Shown: positions 43,860 through 53,258 of the stretch, in pieces
How positions within the stretch are numbered: position 1 is the stretch's first letter
How the letters are laid out: every line of letters begins with the position of its first letter
NCBI GenBank assembly: GCA_003056145.1
Contig: LSNL01000005.1
Span: 1-64,000, forward strand
DNA: 64,000 nt
Direction: 5' to 3'
Origin: Parcubacteria group bacterium M10-OD1-1
GTDB taxonomy: Bacteria; Patescibacteria; Paceibacteria; Moranbacterales; UBA2206
Notes under the pieces: generated by a model
Database searches by the model: none
Told to the model about the DNA's origin: nothing
The model's input: the letters and a program-made list of their open reading frames with translations, nothing else
Made by a program: the position numbers and the translations under genes

Positions 43860-45230
43860 ATGGCAAAACAACATTCAAAAAAATTCTGGGTAACTTTTTG
43901 GTCAATTTCTGTGATTCTTCTCACTGGGTGGTATTTTTTTCTACAAATTAAGAATCAAAATATACAGACTATAAATACCGTTATAGATTATTTACCAGTC
44001 AATTTAAGCAAGAAAACTGAGCTTAAATCTGTCGCATATTTTGCAAAGTATCTATTTAATCATGACAACCAAGAAAAAATATTTTTGATTCTTTTTCAAA
44101 ATAATATGGAACTTAGGCCAGGTGGAGGATACATTGGATCCTTTGGAATTTTAAAAATGAAAAACGGAAAAATAGTTGATTTGCAAACCCATGATCTTTC
44201 TAATTTTGATGTTCGGGTTCCTAACGGCATAGAACCACCGTATCCAATGAAACAAATATTAGGAATTAAATCTTGGAAACTAAGAGATTCTAATTTTTCA
44301 CCTGATTTTCCAACTAATGCTAAGAAAGCTGAATATTTTTATTCCTTAGGACAGGGACAAGAAAAATTTGATGGAGTAGTGGCTATTAATACTAATGTAC
44401 TAAGTTCATTTCTAAATGTAATGGGACCAATTAAAATAGCTGGCTATCCTGGTATTTATAATAACCAAAATGCTATTTTAAATTTAGAATATCAGGTAGA
44501 GAAAGGCTACGCCAAACAAGGTATTAAAAAAGAGGACCGAAAGTCAATTATGAATATTTTGGCAAGTAAAATTATGAAAAAATCTTTTCAATTAAGCAAT
44601 TCTAAAAAAATAGAATTAGCAAAAATTATTTTGCAAGATTTAAAAGAAAAAGATATTCAATTATATTTTAAAAATTCTCACTTAGAAGAAAAAGCTCAAA
44701 TAGTTGGTTGGGCAGGAACAGTTAATAAAAAACAACGAGGAGATTATCTGATGTTGGTAGATGCTAATCTAGGATCGTTTAAAAGTGATTACTACATCAA
44801 ACGTAGTTTTGATTATACTGTTGATTTGTCAAAAAATATTCCAACAGTTGATTTAAAAATAACTTATCAGCATACAGGAAAAGTGAAAGATTGGATGACA
44901 AAAAACTATTTAACCTATCTTCGAGTATTTGTTCCAGATGGATCCTGGCTTCTAAATGCTCAAACTTTAGGAAAAGTTAAATTTGGGAATGAACTAGGGA
45001 GAAAATATTTTGGTTTAATTGTTAAAGTACCTTTAGCTCAGAAACGAACCGTAGAATTGAAGTATGCCTTACCTAAAAATTTGATTTTAAAAAATTATAA
45101 TTTGCTTATTCAGAAACAATCTGGCGTAGAAAATATACCAGGACATTTAACGGTAATCCGTAAAAATGGCACAAGAGAAGAAGAAAATTTTATTCTGACT
45201 AGTAATTGGTCTTTTGGAATCAAAAAATAA
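43860..45230 (+). CDS. DUF4012 family protein
   Basis: 456 residues with one N-terminal membrane helix (about 9-28) and a large extracytoplasmic domain. The ILFQNNMELRPGGGYIGSFG segment near 75 and the following HDLSNFDVRVPNG region are diagnostic of DUF4012, common in CPR genomes and in actinobacteria and linked with polysaccharide loci. Relation to LytR-CpsA-Psr-type ligation has been suggested for such context but is not shown. It ends the polysaccharide locus. Confidence 0.9.
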   Translation: MAKQHSKKFWVTFWSISVILLTGWYFFLQIKNQNIQTINTVIDYLPVNLSKKTELKSVAYFAKYLFNHDNQEKIFLILFQNNMELRPGGGYIGSFGILKMKNGKIVDLQTHDLSNFDVRVPNGIEPPYPMKQILGIKSWKLRDSNFSPDFPTNAKKAEYFYSLGQGQEKFDGVVAINTNVLSSFLNVMGPIKIAGYPGIYNNQNAILNLEYQVEKGYAKQGIKKEDRKSIMNILASKIMKKSFQLSNSKKIELAKIILQDLKEKDIQLYFKNSHLEEKAQIVGWAGTVNKKQRGDYLMLVDANLGSFKSDYYIKRSFDYTVDLSKNIPTVDLKITYQHTGKVKDWMTKNYLTYLRVFVPDGSWLLNAQTLGKVKFGNELGRKYFGLIVKVPLAQKRTVELKYALPKNLILKNYNLLIQKQSGVENIPGHLTVIRKNGTREEENFILTSNWSFGIKK

Positions 45231-45265
45231 AAAAATTTGATTAATGAATTTTAACCTGTTATTTT

Positions 45266-46759
45266 TTATAAGCTGGCAATCCCAAGAAAAGGAATTTTTT
45301 CAGGAAACGCAATAGAGGTTAATGTTGCTTGATCATTGTCTTGAAGATTAGTAAAATAAAGTTTTTCTAGAAATCCATTATAAGTAACTAATGGATTTTT
45401 TGAATTACTTTTAATAATATCCATACAATTCTTATGATCACGTGGATCTAATTCAATTATTTTGATAGTATTTCCAACACTAAATATTATATGTTCATAA
45501 TCCTTGAACCATTGAACATTCTTTATTTTTTCTGAGTAACGAGTAATATTTTCTAGTTCATTTTCTTGACGAATAGGTTGAACCTTCCAGTCATGAAGAA
45601 AATAAACTAAAATTTCATTCTGAGACCAAAAAAGAAGTTTTTTCCCATCATTAGAAAAACTTACCGAACGGATTTTTTGACCTAGTTTTTTAAAATAAGT
45701 TCGATGTTCACCTTGGTTATAGATATAAAGATTTCTATTTTTAGAGAGTAACACTATTCTAGAATTATCGTAAGCTATTAAATTAGAAATAAAAATATTA
45801 TTGGAGTCAGGGAAATAATTAGTAATCTGAATAGGTGTTGATTTTCCATCTAAATTTATTTTAAAAACTAAATTATTGGGTCTTTGTACATAGTAAACTC
45901 CAGTTTGAGAAATATCATAGCTAGAAATATTAGAAGCAATTTTTGTTAAACTAGCTGGTTTAGTAATATTAACTCGGTATAATTTTTTTCTACTTAAAAA
46001 GAAGAGATAATTTTTATTAACTGGATCCCAGCGAATTTTTTCTAGAGATCTTTTTTTAACAAATTTGTTTAAATTAAAGAAAGTTTTATTAGCTAAATTA
46101 GCGATTAGATAAGCATAATGAGGTTTTTCGCTGTATTTATTGGAAAAAATGGTTTTTTTCTGTACTGGTAGGGAAATAAATAATTCATTAGGTGACCATT
46201 CAATATTTTCTTGTTTAGAATTACTGGCTAATTTCCAGCCAATAAAATTTAGAGAAGAGACTGTAGTTTGATTCGTAATTTTTAAAATCTTAGTAAGAAA
46301 TCCCTGATTTGAGTTTTGAGTGTAAGCTAAAAAATTATTTTTAGGCGAAAAAAAGAATTTACTAATTTTGGGAGTATTATTATTAAATTGCTGATATTTT
46401 TTGCGAACTAAGAGTATATTCCAAAATTCAGTAGATAATCCACTATGTACATTCACTCTTTTACTCCAAGTATCAAATCCAGGGGCAAAAATTTTAATAG
46501 AATATTTTTGTGGTAACAAACCAACAGCGCTGTAAACATTATTCAGAATACTAATTCTACTAGAATTAGTAACTTTCCCATTTAAACTAATTTTAACTGC
46601 TTGAGGATTAGATTTAAAGGTAATAGCTCCGCTATAAACAAAAACACCTCGCTGAGTATCAAAGCGGTAGCCTTTAGCATGTAAAATAATTAAAGGCGCA
46701 GTTATTAAAAATAATAAAACTAAAATCCAAAAGAATAAAGTTCTCTTCCATTTTCTCAT
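45266..46759 (-). CDS. PEGA-domain protein with a WD40/TolB-like propeller
   Basis: 497 residues from the ATG at 46759, chosen because a -10 (TATGAT) ends exactly 6 nt before it; the longer reading from GTG at 46795 would start upstream of that promoter. A membrane helix (about 7-27) is followed by a PEGA domain (AITFKSNPQAVKISLNGK..., LLPQKYSIKIFAPGFDTWSK) and a set of repeated beta-sheet blades (for example FFSPKNNFLAYTQNSNQG, IRWDPVNKNYLFFLSRKKLY, SFSNDGKKLLFWSQNEI). It is probably exposed outside the membrane. Function unknown; such proteins are frequent in CPR. Confidence 0.85.
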   Translation of the reverse strand: MRKWKRTLFFWILVLLFLITAPLIILHAKGYRFDTQRGVFVYSGAITFKSNPQAVKISLNGKVTNSSRISILNNVYSAVGLLPQKYSIKIFAPGFDTWSKRVNVHSGLSTEFWNILLVRKKYQQFNNNTPKISKFFFSPKNNFLAYTQNSNQGFLTKILKITNQTTVSSLNFIGWKLASNSKQENIEWSPNELFISLPVQKKTIFSNKYSEKPHYAYLIANLANKTFFNLNKFVKKRSLEKIRWDPVNKNYLFFLSRKKLYRVNITKPASLTKIASNISSYDISQTGVYYVQRPNNLVFKINLDGKSTPIQITNYFPDSNNIFISNLIAYDNSRIVLLSKNRNLYIYNQGEHRTYFKKLGQKIRSVSFSNDGKKLLFWSQNEILVYFLHDWKVQPIRQENELENITRYSEKIKNVQWFKDYEHIIFSVGNTIKIIELDPRDHKNCMDIIKSNSKNPLVTYNGFLEKLYFTNLQDNDQATLTSIAFPEKIPFLGIASL

Positions 46760-46765
46760 ATTTTT

Positions 46766-46794
46766 ATCATAGTGGTTAAACTTAATTTTGTCCA
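46766..46794 (-). promoter_or_regulatory. Leaderless-type promoter of the PEGA gene
   Basis: On the minus strand TGGACA (plus 46789-46794), 17-nt spacer, TATGAT (plus 46766-46771), then 6 nt to the ATG. Confidence 0.75.
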
Positions 46795-46831
46795 CCTAAA
46801 AAAAGCTAAATCAACTAATCTTAGGTAATCA

Positions 46832-46860
46832 TTGACATAGCTTATAGAATACGATATAGT
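46832..46860 (+). promoter_or_regulatory. Promoter of rplU
   Basis: TTGACA (46832-46837), 17-nt spacer, TATAGT (46855-46860), with a 30-nt region to the ATG that has no Shine-Dalgarno. Confidence 0.85.
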
Positions 46861-46890
46861 ATTTAAGTAATCATTTTAGAAATTTAGCTT

Positions 46891-47199
46891 ATGTTAGCTA
46901 TTATAAAAACTGGAGGGAAACAATATAAAGTTGCTTCTGGAGATAAAATTAAAATAGAAAAATTAGATGGGGAAGTAGGGGATAAGATAACTTTCTCAGA
47001 GGTTCTTTTTGTAGGAGATGAGAAATCAGTTAAGATTGGCACTCCTATTATAAAGAGTGTTGTAGTAGAAGGAACGATTTTAGCAACCGCTAAAGATAAA
47101 AAAGTAACCGGAATCAAGTTTAAACCGAAAAAAAGATATAAAGTTAAGTTTGGACACCGACAAATAATGACAGAAGTAGAAATCACTAAAATAGCTTAA
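46891..47199 (+). CDS. rplU: Ribosomal protein bL21
   Basis: 102 residues, the usual size. MLAIIKTGGKQYKVASGDKI at the start and the C-terminal GIKFKPKKRYKVKFGHRQ segment (KKRY..k.GHRQ, which contacts 23S rRNA) are diagnostic. In most bacteria rpmA (L27) follows at once; here a strong terminator follows and no rpmA is in the window. It is a single-gene transcript from a near-consensus promoter. Confidence 0.97.
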   Translation: MLAIIKTGGKQYKVASGDKIKIEKLDGEVGDKITFSEVLFVGDEKSVKIGTPIIKSVVVEGTILATAKDKKVTGIKFKPKKRYKVKFGHRQIMTEVEITKIA

Positions 47200-47238
47200 C
47201 TATTTTACTTTGTAGTTAAAAAATTCAAAAATAGGATA

Positions 47239-47284
47239 AGGCAAATTAAAAAACATCGATTAAAAGATGTTTTTTAATTTGCCT
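47239..47284. terminator. Bidirectional terminator between rplU and recR
   Basis: A perfect 19-bp stem (47239-47257 with 47266-47284) across an 8-nt loop; both arms contain A- and T-runs, so it can stop transcripts from both convergent genes. Confidence 0.92.
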
Positions 47285-47325
47285 CTTTGAAATTTATATT
47301 TATAACTATACTAATAAAAGAAATA

Positions 47326-47922
47326 TTAAGTAAACTCCTTTCTATTTGTCAGCGCGCTAGAAAGAGTGATCTCATCAGCATATTCGATATCTCCACCAGT
47401 AGAAAGTCCTCTAGCTAATCGAGTAACTTTAACCCCAAGGGGTCTAATAGTACGTAATATATACAAAGCAGTTGCATCTCCTTCTGTAGTCGGATTAGTA
47501 GCTAAAATAACTTCTTTAATTTTCTCGTTAGTAATTCTTTCCTCTAGCTCGCTAAGTTTTATTTTTCCTTGCTCTGATTTTCTTACTAGTCCAATAGTTC
47601 CACCTAAAACATGATAAATACCCTGATATTTTTTAGTTCGTTCAATAGCAATTACATCCAAAGGGTCTTCTACTACACAAATTCTTTTAAGCTGGCGAGA
47701 AGAATCTTGACAAATTTCACATAGATTTTCTTCACTAATATTAAAACATCGTTGACAATAGCGAAGATTAATTTTTAATTCTTTCAGTGTAGTTCCAAAA
47801 TTTTCTAAAAAGTCTTTATCTTGCTTAAAGAGATAGAGAACTAGTCTTTCGGCCATTTTAGGCCCAATCGAAGGAAGGCTGGCAAAATAATCTATTAACT
47901 TTTTAAAAGATTTGGGATACAT
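47326..47922 (-). CDS. recR: Recombination mediator RecR
   Basis: 198 residues, the family length. A helix-hairpin-helix (FASLPSIGPKMAERLVLYL), a four-cysteine zinc finger (CQRC...CEIC, about 57-72), a Toprim domain (RICVVEDPLDVIAIERT... and the conserved LGGTIG) and the C-terminal Walker-B-like GGDIEYADEITL region are all visible. With RecO/RecF it loads RecA at gaps. It lies 21 nt after dnaB in a minus-strand operon. Confidence 0.97.
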   Translation of the reverse strand: MYPKSFKKLIDYFASLPSIGPKMAERLVLYLFKQDKDFLENFGTTLKELKINLRYCQRCFNISEENLCEICQDSSRQLKRICVVEDPLDVIAIERTKKYQGIYHVLGGTIGLVRKSEQGKIKLSELEERITNEKIKEVILATNPTTEGDATALYILRTIRPLGVKVTRLARGLSTGGDIEYADEITLSSALTNRKEFT

Positions 47923-47943
47923 TAAATTTGATTACTAAAAAAA

Positions 47944-49320
47944 TTATTCAGTGGCTATTTCATTCTCGGCGTGAGTTTTTTCTAAAGATTTAAAAGTAGT
48001 AGAATTTTCATTGAAATATAAAGCTAATTTTCCAATGGGTCCGTTTCTGTGCTTAGCAATATATACATCTACAATATTTTTATTAGGAGTGTCAGGTTTT
48101 TCTCGGTCTTCTCGATAAAGAAGCATAACAATATCAGCATCCTGCTCAATAGAGCCAGATTCTCTTAAATCAGATAGTTTTGGAATTTGGGGACTTCTAG
48201 ATTCCACAGCTCTACTTAACTGAGAAAGAGCAATAATAGGAACATTTAATTCACGAGCTAATTGTTTTAAGGCTCTAGAAATTTCTGATATTTCGTTAAC
48301 TCTATTATCTCCACTGCCACGACCTTCCATTAGCTGTAGATAGTCAATAATAATAACACCAACATTATGTTCTGATTGTAACCTTCTTGCCATTGTTCTC
48401 ATTTCCATGACATTAGCTGATCCAGCATCATCAATAAAAATTGGAGCCTCACTTAAAACACCCATTGCTTCTCCAATTCTCTCAAAATCATCATCACCAT
48501 CGCCAGTTTTTAATTGTCCTGTCCTTAATCGCCAAAGATCTACATTAGATTGGGCTGCTAACATTCTGTCTATTAATTGATCAGCAGACATTTCTAAAGA
48601 AAAAATTCCAACTGGGATTTTTTCTTTAATAGCAATTTGTCTAGCTAAATCTAAAGCTAAAGTAGTTTTACCAATGGATGGTCTAGCAGCTAAAATGACT
48701 AAATCAGACTTTTGAAAACCAGCTAAGATTTTATCTAAATCAGCAAATCCAGTAGGAATGCCTCGCAATTTATGGTCTCCTTTATGTAATTCATCTATTC
48801 TATTAAAAGCAGCTTCTAAGATAGATTTAATAGGGATAAAATCTTGTTTAATATATTTTTGAGAAACAGCAAAAAGCTTTTGTTCAGCCAAATCAAGAAC
48901 CTTTTCTACATCTTCACTTTCATTATAGCCAAGCTCTAAAATTTCATTAGCAGAAGAAATTAATTTTCTTAAGGTTGATTTTTTCTGTACTAATTTTGCA
49001 TAATGTACAATATTAGAACTAGAAGGCACGGAATTAACTAAGGTTGTTAGATAACTAGAACCACCTATTTTATCTAATTGTTTTTTTTCTTCTAATTTAT
49101 TAGATAAACTTAAAACATCAATTGGTTCACGCTTCTCATAAAGCTCAATCATTGCTTTAAATATTAGATTATGAGCTTCTTTGTAGAAATCTCCAATTCT
49201 TACAATATTAGCTACTTTAATAATGGCATCTTTATCCAGCATTAAAGCTCCTAGCATAGAACTCTCTGCTTCTAAATTATGTGGAGGTATTTTTATATTT
49301 TTAGTTGAAGTGCTAGACAT
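47944..49320 (-). CDS. dnaB: Replicative DNA helicase DnaB
   Basis: 458 residues. The N-terminal domain (PPHNLEAESSMLGALMLDKDA) is followed by a RecA-like ATPase with Walker A ARPSIGKTT near 210, Walker B VIIIDYLQLM near 315 and the arginine-finger region SDLRESGSIEQDADIVMLLYR near 380. It forms the hexamer that unwinds DNA at the fork. No intein is present. It has its own promoter 41 nt upstream and is followed by recR. Confidence 0.98.
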   Translation of the reverse strand: MSSTSTKNIKIPPHNLEAESSMLGALMLDKDAIIKVANIVRIGDFYKEAHNLIFKAMIELYEKREPIDVLSLSNKLEEKKQLDKIGGSSYLTTLVNSVPSSSNIVHYAKLVQKKSTLRKLISSANEILELGYNESEDVEKVLDLAEQKLFAVSQKYIKQDFIPIKSILEAAFNRIDELHKGDHKLRGIPTGFADLDKILAGFQKSDLVILAARPSIGKTTLALDLARQIAIKEKIPVGIFSLEMSADQLIDRMLAAQSNVDLWRLRTGQLKTGDGDDDFERIGEAMGVLSEAPIFIDDAGSANVMEMRTMARRLQSEHNVGVIIIDYLQLMEGRGSGDNRVNEISEISRALKQLARELNVPIIALSQLSRAVESRSPQIPKLSDLRESGSIEQDADIVMLLYREDREKPDTPNKNIVDVYIAKHRNGPIGKLALYFNENSTTFKSLEKTHAENEIATE

Positions 49321-49360
49321 AAAATAATAAATTATTTATTGAATATTAATAGGTTATTTC

Positions 49361-49389
49361 AGTATATCAATATTTTTTTGAAAAATCAA
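49361..49389 (-). promoter_or_regulatory. Promoter of dnaB-recR
   Basis: On the minus strand TTGATT (plus 49384-49389), 17-nt spacer, TATACT (plus 49361-49366). Confidence 0.7.
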
Positions 49390-49403
49390 CTAGAAACATG
49401 GAC

Positions 49404-50384
49404 TCATTTTAAATTAACTAAATCAGTGCTTAAGCCTTCTTTTAAAATAGTCTTTATTTCCTTTAGGCTTTCAGCTCTGACTAATTTCTTTCTTAATTGA
49501 GATGCTCCAGCAAAACCCTTGAGATACCAAACTAAATGTTTTCGAATTTCTAATATTCCACTAGTCGATTTAGTAGTTTTAATAATTTCAGCGTGTTGGA
49601 ATATTATTTTTTTAATTTTTTCAAAGTCATATTTTTCATAAACGCCAGTTGAAAGAAAATCTTTAATTTGCTGAAATAAATAAGGCTTTCCTAGAGCTCC
49701 TCTAGCAATACCTAATCCATCAATTAAGGGATAGATTTTTAAAATCTTTGAGGCATCTTCTGGAGAATTAATACCTCCATTAGCTAAAATTATTTTATTA
49801 GGGATTACTTGTTTAATTTTTTCTATTAATTGAAAATTAACTGGTCCAGAAAATTTTTCTTCATAGGTTCTGCCATGAACCATAAGAGCAGAATAGGGGA
49901 GGTCTTGAATATTTTGGATAAATTCTAAAGCATCAGTATCTTTCAATCCAGCCCTAATTTTAAGAGAGACTGGTAAATTAGTATGAGCCAATACATTTTT
50001 AATAATCTCACGAGCCAATTCTTTTTGAAGCATTAAAGCACAACCGCTACCGTGTTTAAAAACTTTTCTAGCAGGACATCCAAAATTAATATCAATTCCA
50101 GCTGGTTTAATTTTTTGTGTAATTATTTGAGTAGCTACGGAAAAATGTTCTGGATTATTACCAAATAATTGAACTACATAAGGATTTTCTTTTTTATCAA
50201 ATTTAACTAATTCTAAAGTTTTTTGAGGTTTAAAAAATAAAGCGGAAACACTTGCCATTTCTGAATAAACTACATCAGCTCCAGACAATTTGCAAATCTG
50301 TCTAAAAGCACTATCAGTAATACCAGCCATTGGAGCTAAGGCCAAAATAGGTTTATTTATTTTTTCCCAAAAATTATTTTTCAT
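49404..50384 (-). CDS. dus: tRNA-dihydrouridine synthase
   Basis: 326 residues of FMN-dependent Dus fold. APMAGITDSAFRQIC at the start, the catalytic Cys in INFGCPARKVFKHGSG near 101, MVHGRTYEEKFSG near 165, and the FMN-phosphate loop NGGINSPEDA near 202 are clear. It reduces uridines in tRNA D-loops. It lies 33 nt after cysS on the minus strand. The exact Dus subtype cannot be told. Confidence 0.95.
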   Translation of the reverse strand: MKNNFWEKINKPILALAPMAGITDSAFRQICKLSGADVVYSEMASVSALFFKPQKTLELVKFDKKENPYVVQLFGNNPEHFSVATQIITQKIKPAGIDINFGCPARKVFKHGSGCALMLQKELAREIIKNVLAHTNLPVSLKIRAGLKDTDALEFIQNIQDLPYSALMVHGRTYEEKFSGPVNFQLIEKIKQVIPNKIILANGGINSPEDASKILKIYPLIDGLGIARGALGKPYLFQQIKDFLSTGVYEKYDFEKIKKIIFQHAEIIKTTKSTSGILEIRKHLVWYLKGFAGASQLRKKLVRAESLKEIKTILKEGLSTDLVNLK

Positions 50385-50417
50385 AAAAAGGTCAATGAAT
50401 AATTGAAGAACGGCTTA

Positions 50418-51869
50418 TTATTTACTTAATAAATAATTATCATTCTGAGTATCTTTGATTTTATAGCCAGCTTTGATTATTTCTTCTCGAATTTTATCAG
50501 CTTTAGTGAATTTTTTATTTTTTTTAAATTTTTTTCGTTGTTCAGCTAAATCTATTATCGCTGAAGGAAAAAGATTATTTTTTAAGGACAAGCTAGTAGA
50601 AATATAATTAATTTTCAAACCCAAGACTTTATTTATTTTTTCCCAAAAACTTAAAATAGCTTCAACCTGAGTCTTTTTTAATTTTCCTTCGGTTAAAGAT
50701 TTATTAGTAACAGTGATTAATTTATAAACTATCGCCAAAGCTAAGGGAGTATTGAAATCATCATCCATTGCTTTTTGAAATTTTTCTTGATAGTTTTCCA
50801 TGATTAAAGAAAAACTTTCTTTAATATCATCAGATTGATTATTTTCTCTTTTGGCTGCTAAGTTTTCCAACCATTTTTTTAGCCGGTTTAAATTACTTTG
50901 AGCTTGTTCTAATGATTTAGATGTATAATTAATAGGATTTCTGTATTGAGAACTTAAAATCCAAAGACGAATAACGGCTGGATCATATTTTTTCAAGGAA
51001 TCTTTAATGGTAGTAAAATTACCTAAAGATTTACTCATTTTTACTCCATTAACATTAACCATATTCCAAAGTGTCCAATAATTTGCCATCTTTTTTTCTA
51101 AATAAGCTTCGCTTTGAGCAATTTCATTTTCGTTATGTGGAAAAATATTTTCATTACCTCCGCCATGAATATCAAAAGTATCTTGACCCAAAAGATCACA
51201 AGACATTACCGAACATTCAATATGCCAACCTGGATAACCAAGACTCCAAGGACTATCCCATTTTAAAATATGCCCTTGGGAAGCTTTAATCCAAAGAGCA
51301 AAGTCTAGAGGATTTGTTTTTTCAGAATTGATGTCAATTCGAGAGCCAGCCACCAAATCTTTCGTTTTTCGTCCAGATAATTTTCCATATTCAGGAAATT
51401 TTTCTACTGAGAAATAAACTGAACCATTAACTTCGTAAGCTATCCCCTTAATAATAAGCTCTTCAATAAATTTTATAATTTGAGCTATATAACTAGTTGG
51501 TCGTGGATTGAAAGTGGCTGGCTTAATATTTAAAGCGGTAAAATCTTCTTGGCAGGATTGAATATATTTTTGAACTACAGCTAAAGGATCTATTTTTTCA
51601 GCTTGAGCTTTTTTTTGAATTTTATCTTCACCTTGTTCAGCATCATTAACTAAATGTCCAACATCTGTATAATTCATTATAAAACGAACCTCGTAGCCTA
51701 GATATTCTAAATATTTTCTTATTATATCCATTGATACATAACCTCTCCCGTGTCCTAAATGGCAATGATCATAAACAGTAGGGCCGCAAACATACATATT
51801 AATCTTACCAGGGTGAATAGAATGGAATTTTTCTTTCTTTTTTGTCAAAGCATTGTAAATTTCTAACAT
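50418..51869 (-). CDS. cysS: Cysteinyl-tRNA synthetase
   Basis: 483 residues from the ATG at 51869; a longer in-frame reading to 51956 would overlap the upstream gene and give an unrelated hydrophobic N terminus. The class I core has the zinc-binding Cys in YVCGPTVYD and HLGH (HIGH motif) near 40, a further zinc site with WHIECSVM near 210, and KMSKSLGN (KMSKS) near 270. It charges tRNA-Cys. It begins 4 nt after the corA-like stop, so the genes are co-transcribed. Confidence 0.97.
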   Translation of the reverse strand: MLEIYNALTKKKEKFHSIHPGKINMYVCGPTVYDHCHLGHGRGYVSMDIIRKYLEYLGYEVRFIMNYTDVGHLVNDAEQGEDKIQKKAQAEKIDPLAVVQKYIQSCQEDFTALNIKPATFNPRPTSYIAQIIKFIEELIIKGIAYEVNGSVYFSVEKFPEYGKLSGRKTKDLVAGSRIDINSEKTNPLDFALWIKASQGHILKWDSPWSLGYPGWHIECSVMSCDLLGQDTFDIHGGGNENIFPHNENEIAQSEAYLEKKMANYWTLWNMVNVNGVKMSKSLGNFTTIKDSLKKYDPAVIRLWILSSQYRNPINYTSKSLEQAQSNLNRLKKWLENLAAKRENNQSDDIKESFSLIMENYQEKFQKAMDDDFNTPLALAIVYKLITVTNKSLTEGKLKKTQVEAILSFWEKINKVLGLKINYISTSLSLKNNLFPSAIIDLAEQRKKFKKNKKFTKADKIREEIIKAGYKIKDTQNDNYLLSK

Positions 51870-51873
51870 ATAA

Positions 51874-52782
51874 TTAAATCCATTTTTTAAATTTAAAAAT
51901 TGAGATAGTAAGCAGGGAAATAACAAACATAATAGAAAGATGAATCCAAAACGCATTTGGATTTTTCCCGAAAGGAATGTCAGCGCTCATAGCTAAAGTA
52001 TTGGAATAAACTGTCATCGGAAGCATTACAGCCGAAAAAATAGTCAATACCTTCATAGTCAGATTTAATTTATTGGACAATAAAGAATTATTGGTTTTTT
52101 CTAAGGATTCTACGGTTTCTTTGGCACTTTCTAAATTATTCCAAATCCTAATATTAGTTCCAATTAAATCTTGATAATAAGGCTTTAAAGTTGGTTCTAT
52201 AAATTTAAAATTTTTCTGAGCTAGTGATTCTAAAACAGAGCGTTGCGGTTTCATTGTTCGGCGAAAATTTAGAATATCTCTTTTAACTAAAGAAATCTCT
52301 CTCACCATTTCTTTTTCGTGTTCAGCAAAAATCTCATCTTCAATATAGTCTAATTTTTTATCAACATGATCTAATTTAGGAAAACAAGTTTCTAATAACA
52401 TTTCTAACATATAGCGTAATAAAGCTCCGGGCGATTGTCGCATATAAAAATCTCTTCGTTTTTCATCTGATTTTAGAGTATTAAAAAAGTTGTCTAATTG
52501 ATAAATATCCTTATCGTGAGAAGTAATTAAAGTGTCTTTTGTAATTACAATATCAATTTCTCCAGCGTAGGTAGTTTTATTTTCTGTATCAAACAAAGGG
52601 ATATGAACTGATAAAAAGAGACAGTTGTCATATTCTGTAGCTTTTGGTCTTAAAGTAGGAGTAGAGAATTCTTCAACAACCAAAGGATGAAGATTAAATC
52701 TTTTCTTAATAGCTAAAATATCATCTGCATTGGGCTCTTTAAAATAAATCCAATTGATATTATGATGTTCTATTATTTGCAT
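51874..52782 (-). CDS. CorA-family divalent cation transporter with AMS in place of GMN
   Basis: 302 residues. A long N-terminal alpha/beta domain and an extended helix lead to two C-terminal membrane helices, the CorA layout. The region LPMTVYSNTLAMSADIPFG aligns with the CorA pattern LPLT...YGMNVDLPFG, but the selectivity motif Gly-Met-Asn is Ala264-Met265-Ser266. The second helix ends KFKKWI. CorA passes Mg2+ (or Co2+/Ni2+); here the ion cannot be assumed. First gene of the corA-cysS-dus run. Confidence 0.87.
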   Translation of the reverse strand: MQIIEHHNINWIYFKEPNADDILAIKKRFNLHPLVVEEFSTPTLRPKATEYDNCLFLSVHIPLFDTENKTTYAGEIDIVITKDTLITSHDKDIYQLDNFFNTLKSDEKRRDFYMRQSPGALLRYMLEMLLETCFPKLDHVDKKLDYIEDEIFAEHEKEMVREISLVKRDILNFRRTMKPQRSVLESLAQKNFKFIEPTLKPYYQDLIGTNIRIWNNLESAKETVESLEKTNNSLLSNKLNLTMKVLTIFSAVMLPMTVYSNTLAMSADIPFGKNPNAFWIHLSIMFVISLLTISIFKFKKWI

Positions 52783-52811
52783 AATTTTTAAATTAATTTC
52801 AACTTAACTAT

Positions 52812-52840
52812 AGTATATCAGTATTATTTTAGATTGACAA
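52812..52840 (-). promoter_or_regulatory. Promoter of the corA-like operon
   Basis: On the minus strand TTGTCA (plus 52835-52840), 17-nt spacer, TATACT (plus 52812-52817). Its -35 shares the bases of the yidD -35 on the other strand. Confidence 0.75.
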
Positions 52841-52862
52841 AAAACTAGCCAAGGAGTTAAAT
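52834..52862 (+). promoter_or_regulatory. Leaderless-type promoter of yidD
   Basis: TTGACA (52834-52839), 17-nt spacer, TTAAAT (52857-52862), then 6 nt to the ATG at 52869. Confidence 0.6.
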
Positions 52863-52868
52863 TGAGGT

Positions 52869-53108
52869 ATGAAAAAAATTATTTTATTACTGATAAAACT
52901 TTATCAAAAAACTTTATCTACTGATCATGGTTGGATGTCTTATTTAGTTTCAGAAAGGACCTGTCGCTTTTATCCTAGCTGTAGTCAGTATACTTACGAA
53001 TCAATTACCCGTTTTGGAGTAGTTAAGGGAGGTTGGCTAGGATTTAAAAGAATTATTAGATGTCACCCTTGGAATGATGGCGGTTATGACCCAGTTCCTA
53101 AAAAATAA
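52869..53108 (+). CDS. yidD: YidD membrane-insertion efficiency factor
   Basis: 79 residues. The diagnostic pattern CRFYPSCSQYTYESITRFG (three-Cys motif with YPSCS) and RIIRCHPWNDGGYDPVP are present after an amphipathic helix. YidD helps YidC insert membrane proteins and is usually encoded by rnpA and yidC; here neither neighbour is in the window. Confidence 0.95.
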   Translation: MKKIILLLIKLYQKTLSTDHGWMSYLVSERTCRFYPSCSQYTYESITRFGVVKGGWLGFKRIIRCHPWNDGGYDPVPKK

Positions 53109-53258
53109 ACCAGCCTACTTAATAGCAAAGTTTAACCTTTAAAATAATGAAAATCGTTACGCTATTTTAAAGTTGCTAAATTATTAAATAGTCGCTAAGC
53201 TAAAGATAGCTAAAATAAAAAGGTAGTCATAATAAATTTAAAAAGTTTAACTTAAGAT

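Noticed and set aside
46760..46795. Upstream GTG start for the PEGA gene
   Set aside because: The promoter elements lie downstream of it, and the ATG at 46759 begins a normal signal-anchor sequence.
51870..51956. Longer cysS start with a hydrophobic signal-like N terminus
   Set aside because: It overlaps the corA-like reading frame and the normal CysRS start MLEIYNALT begins at 51869.
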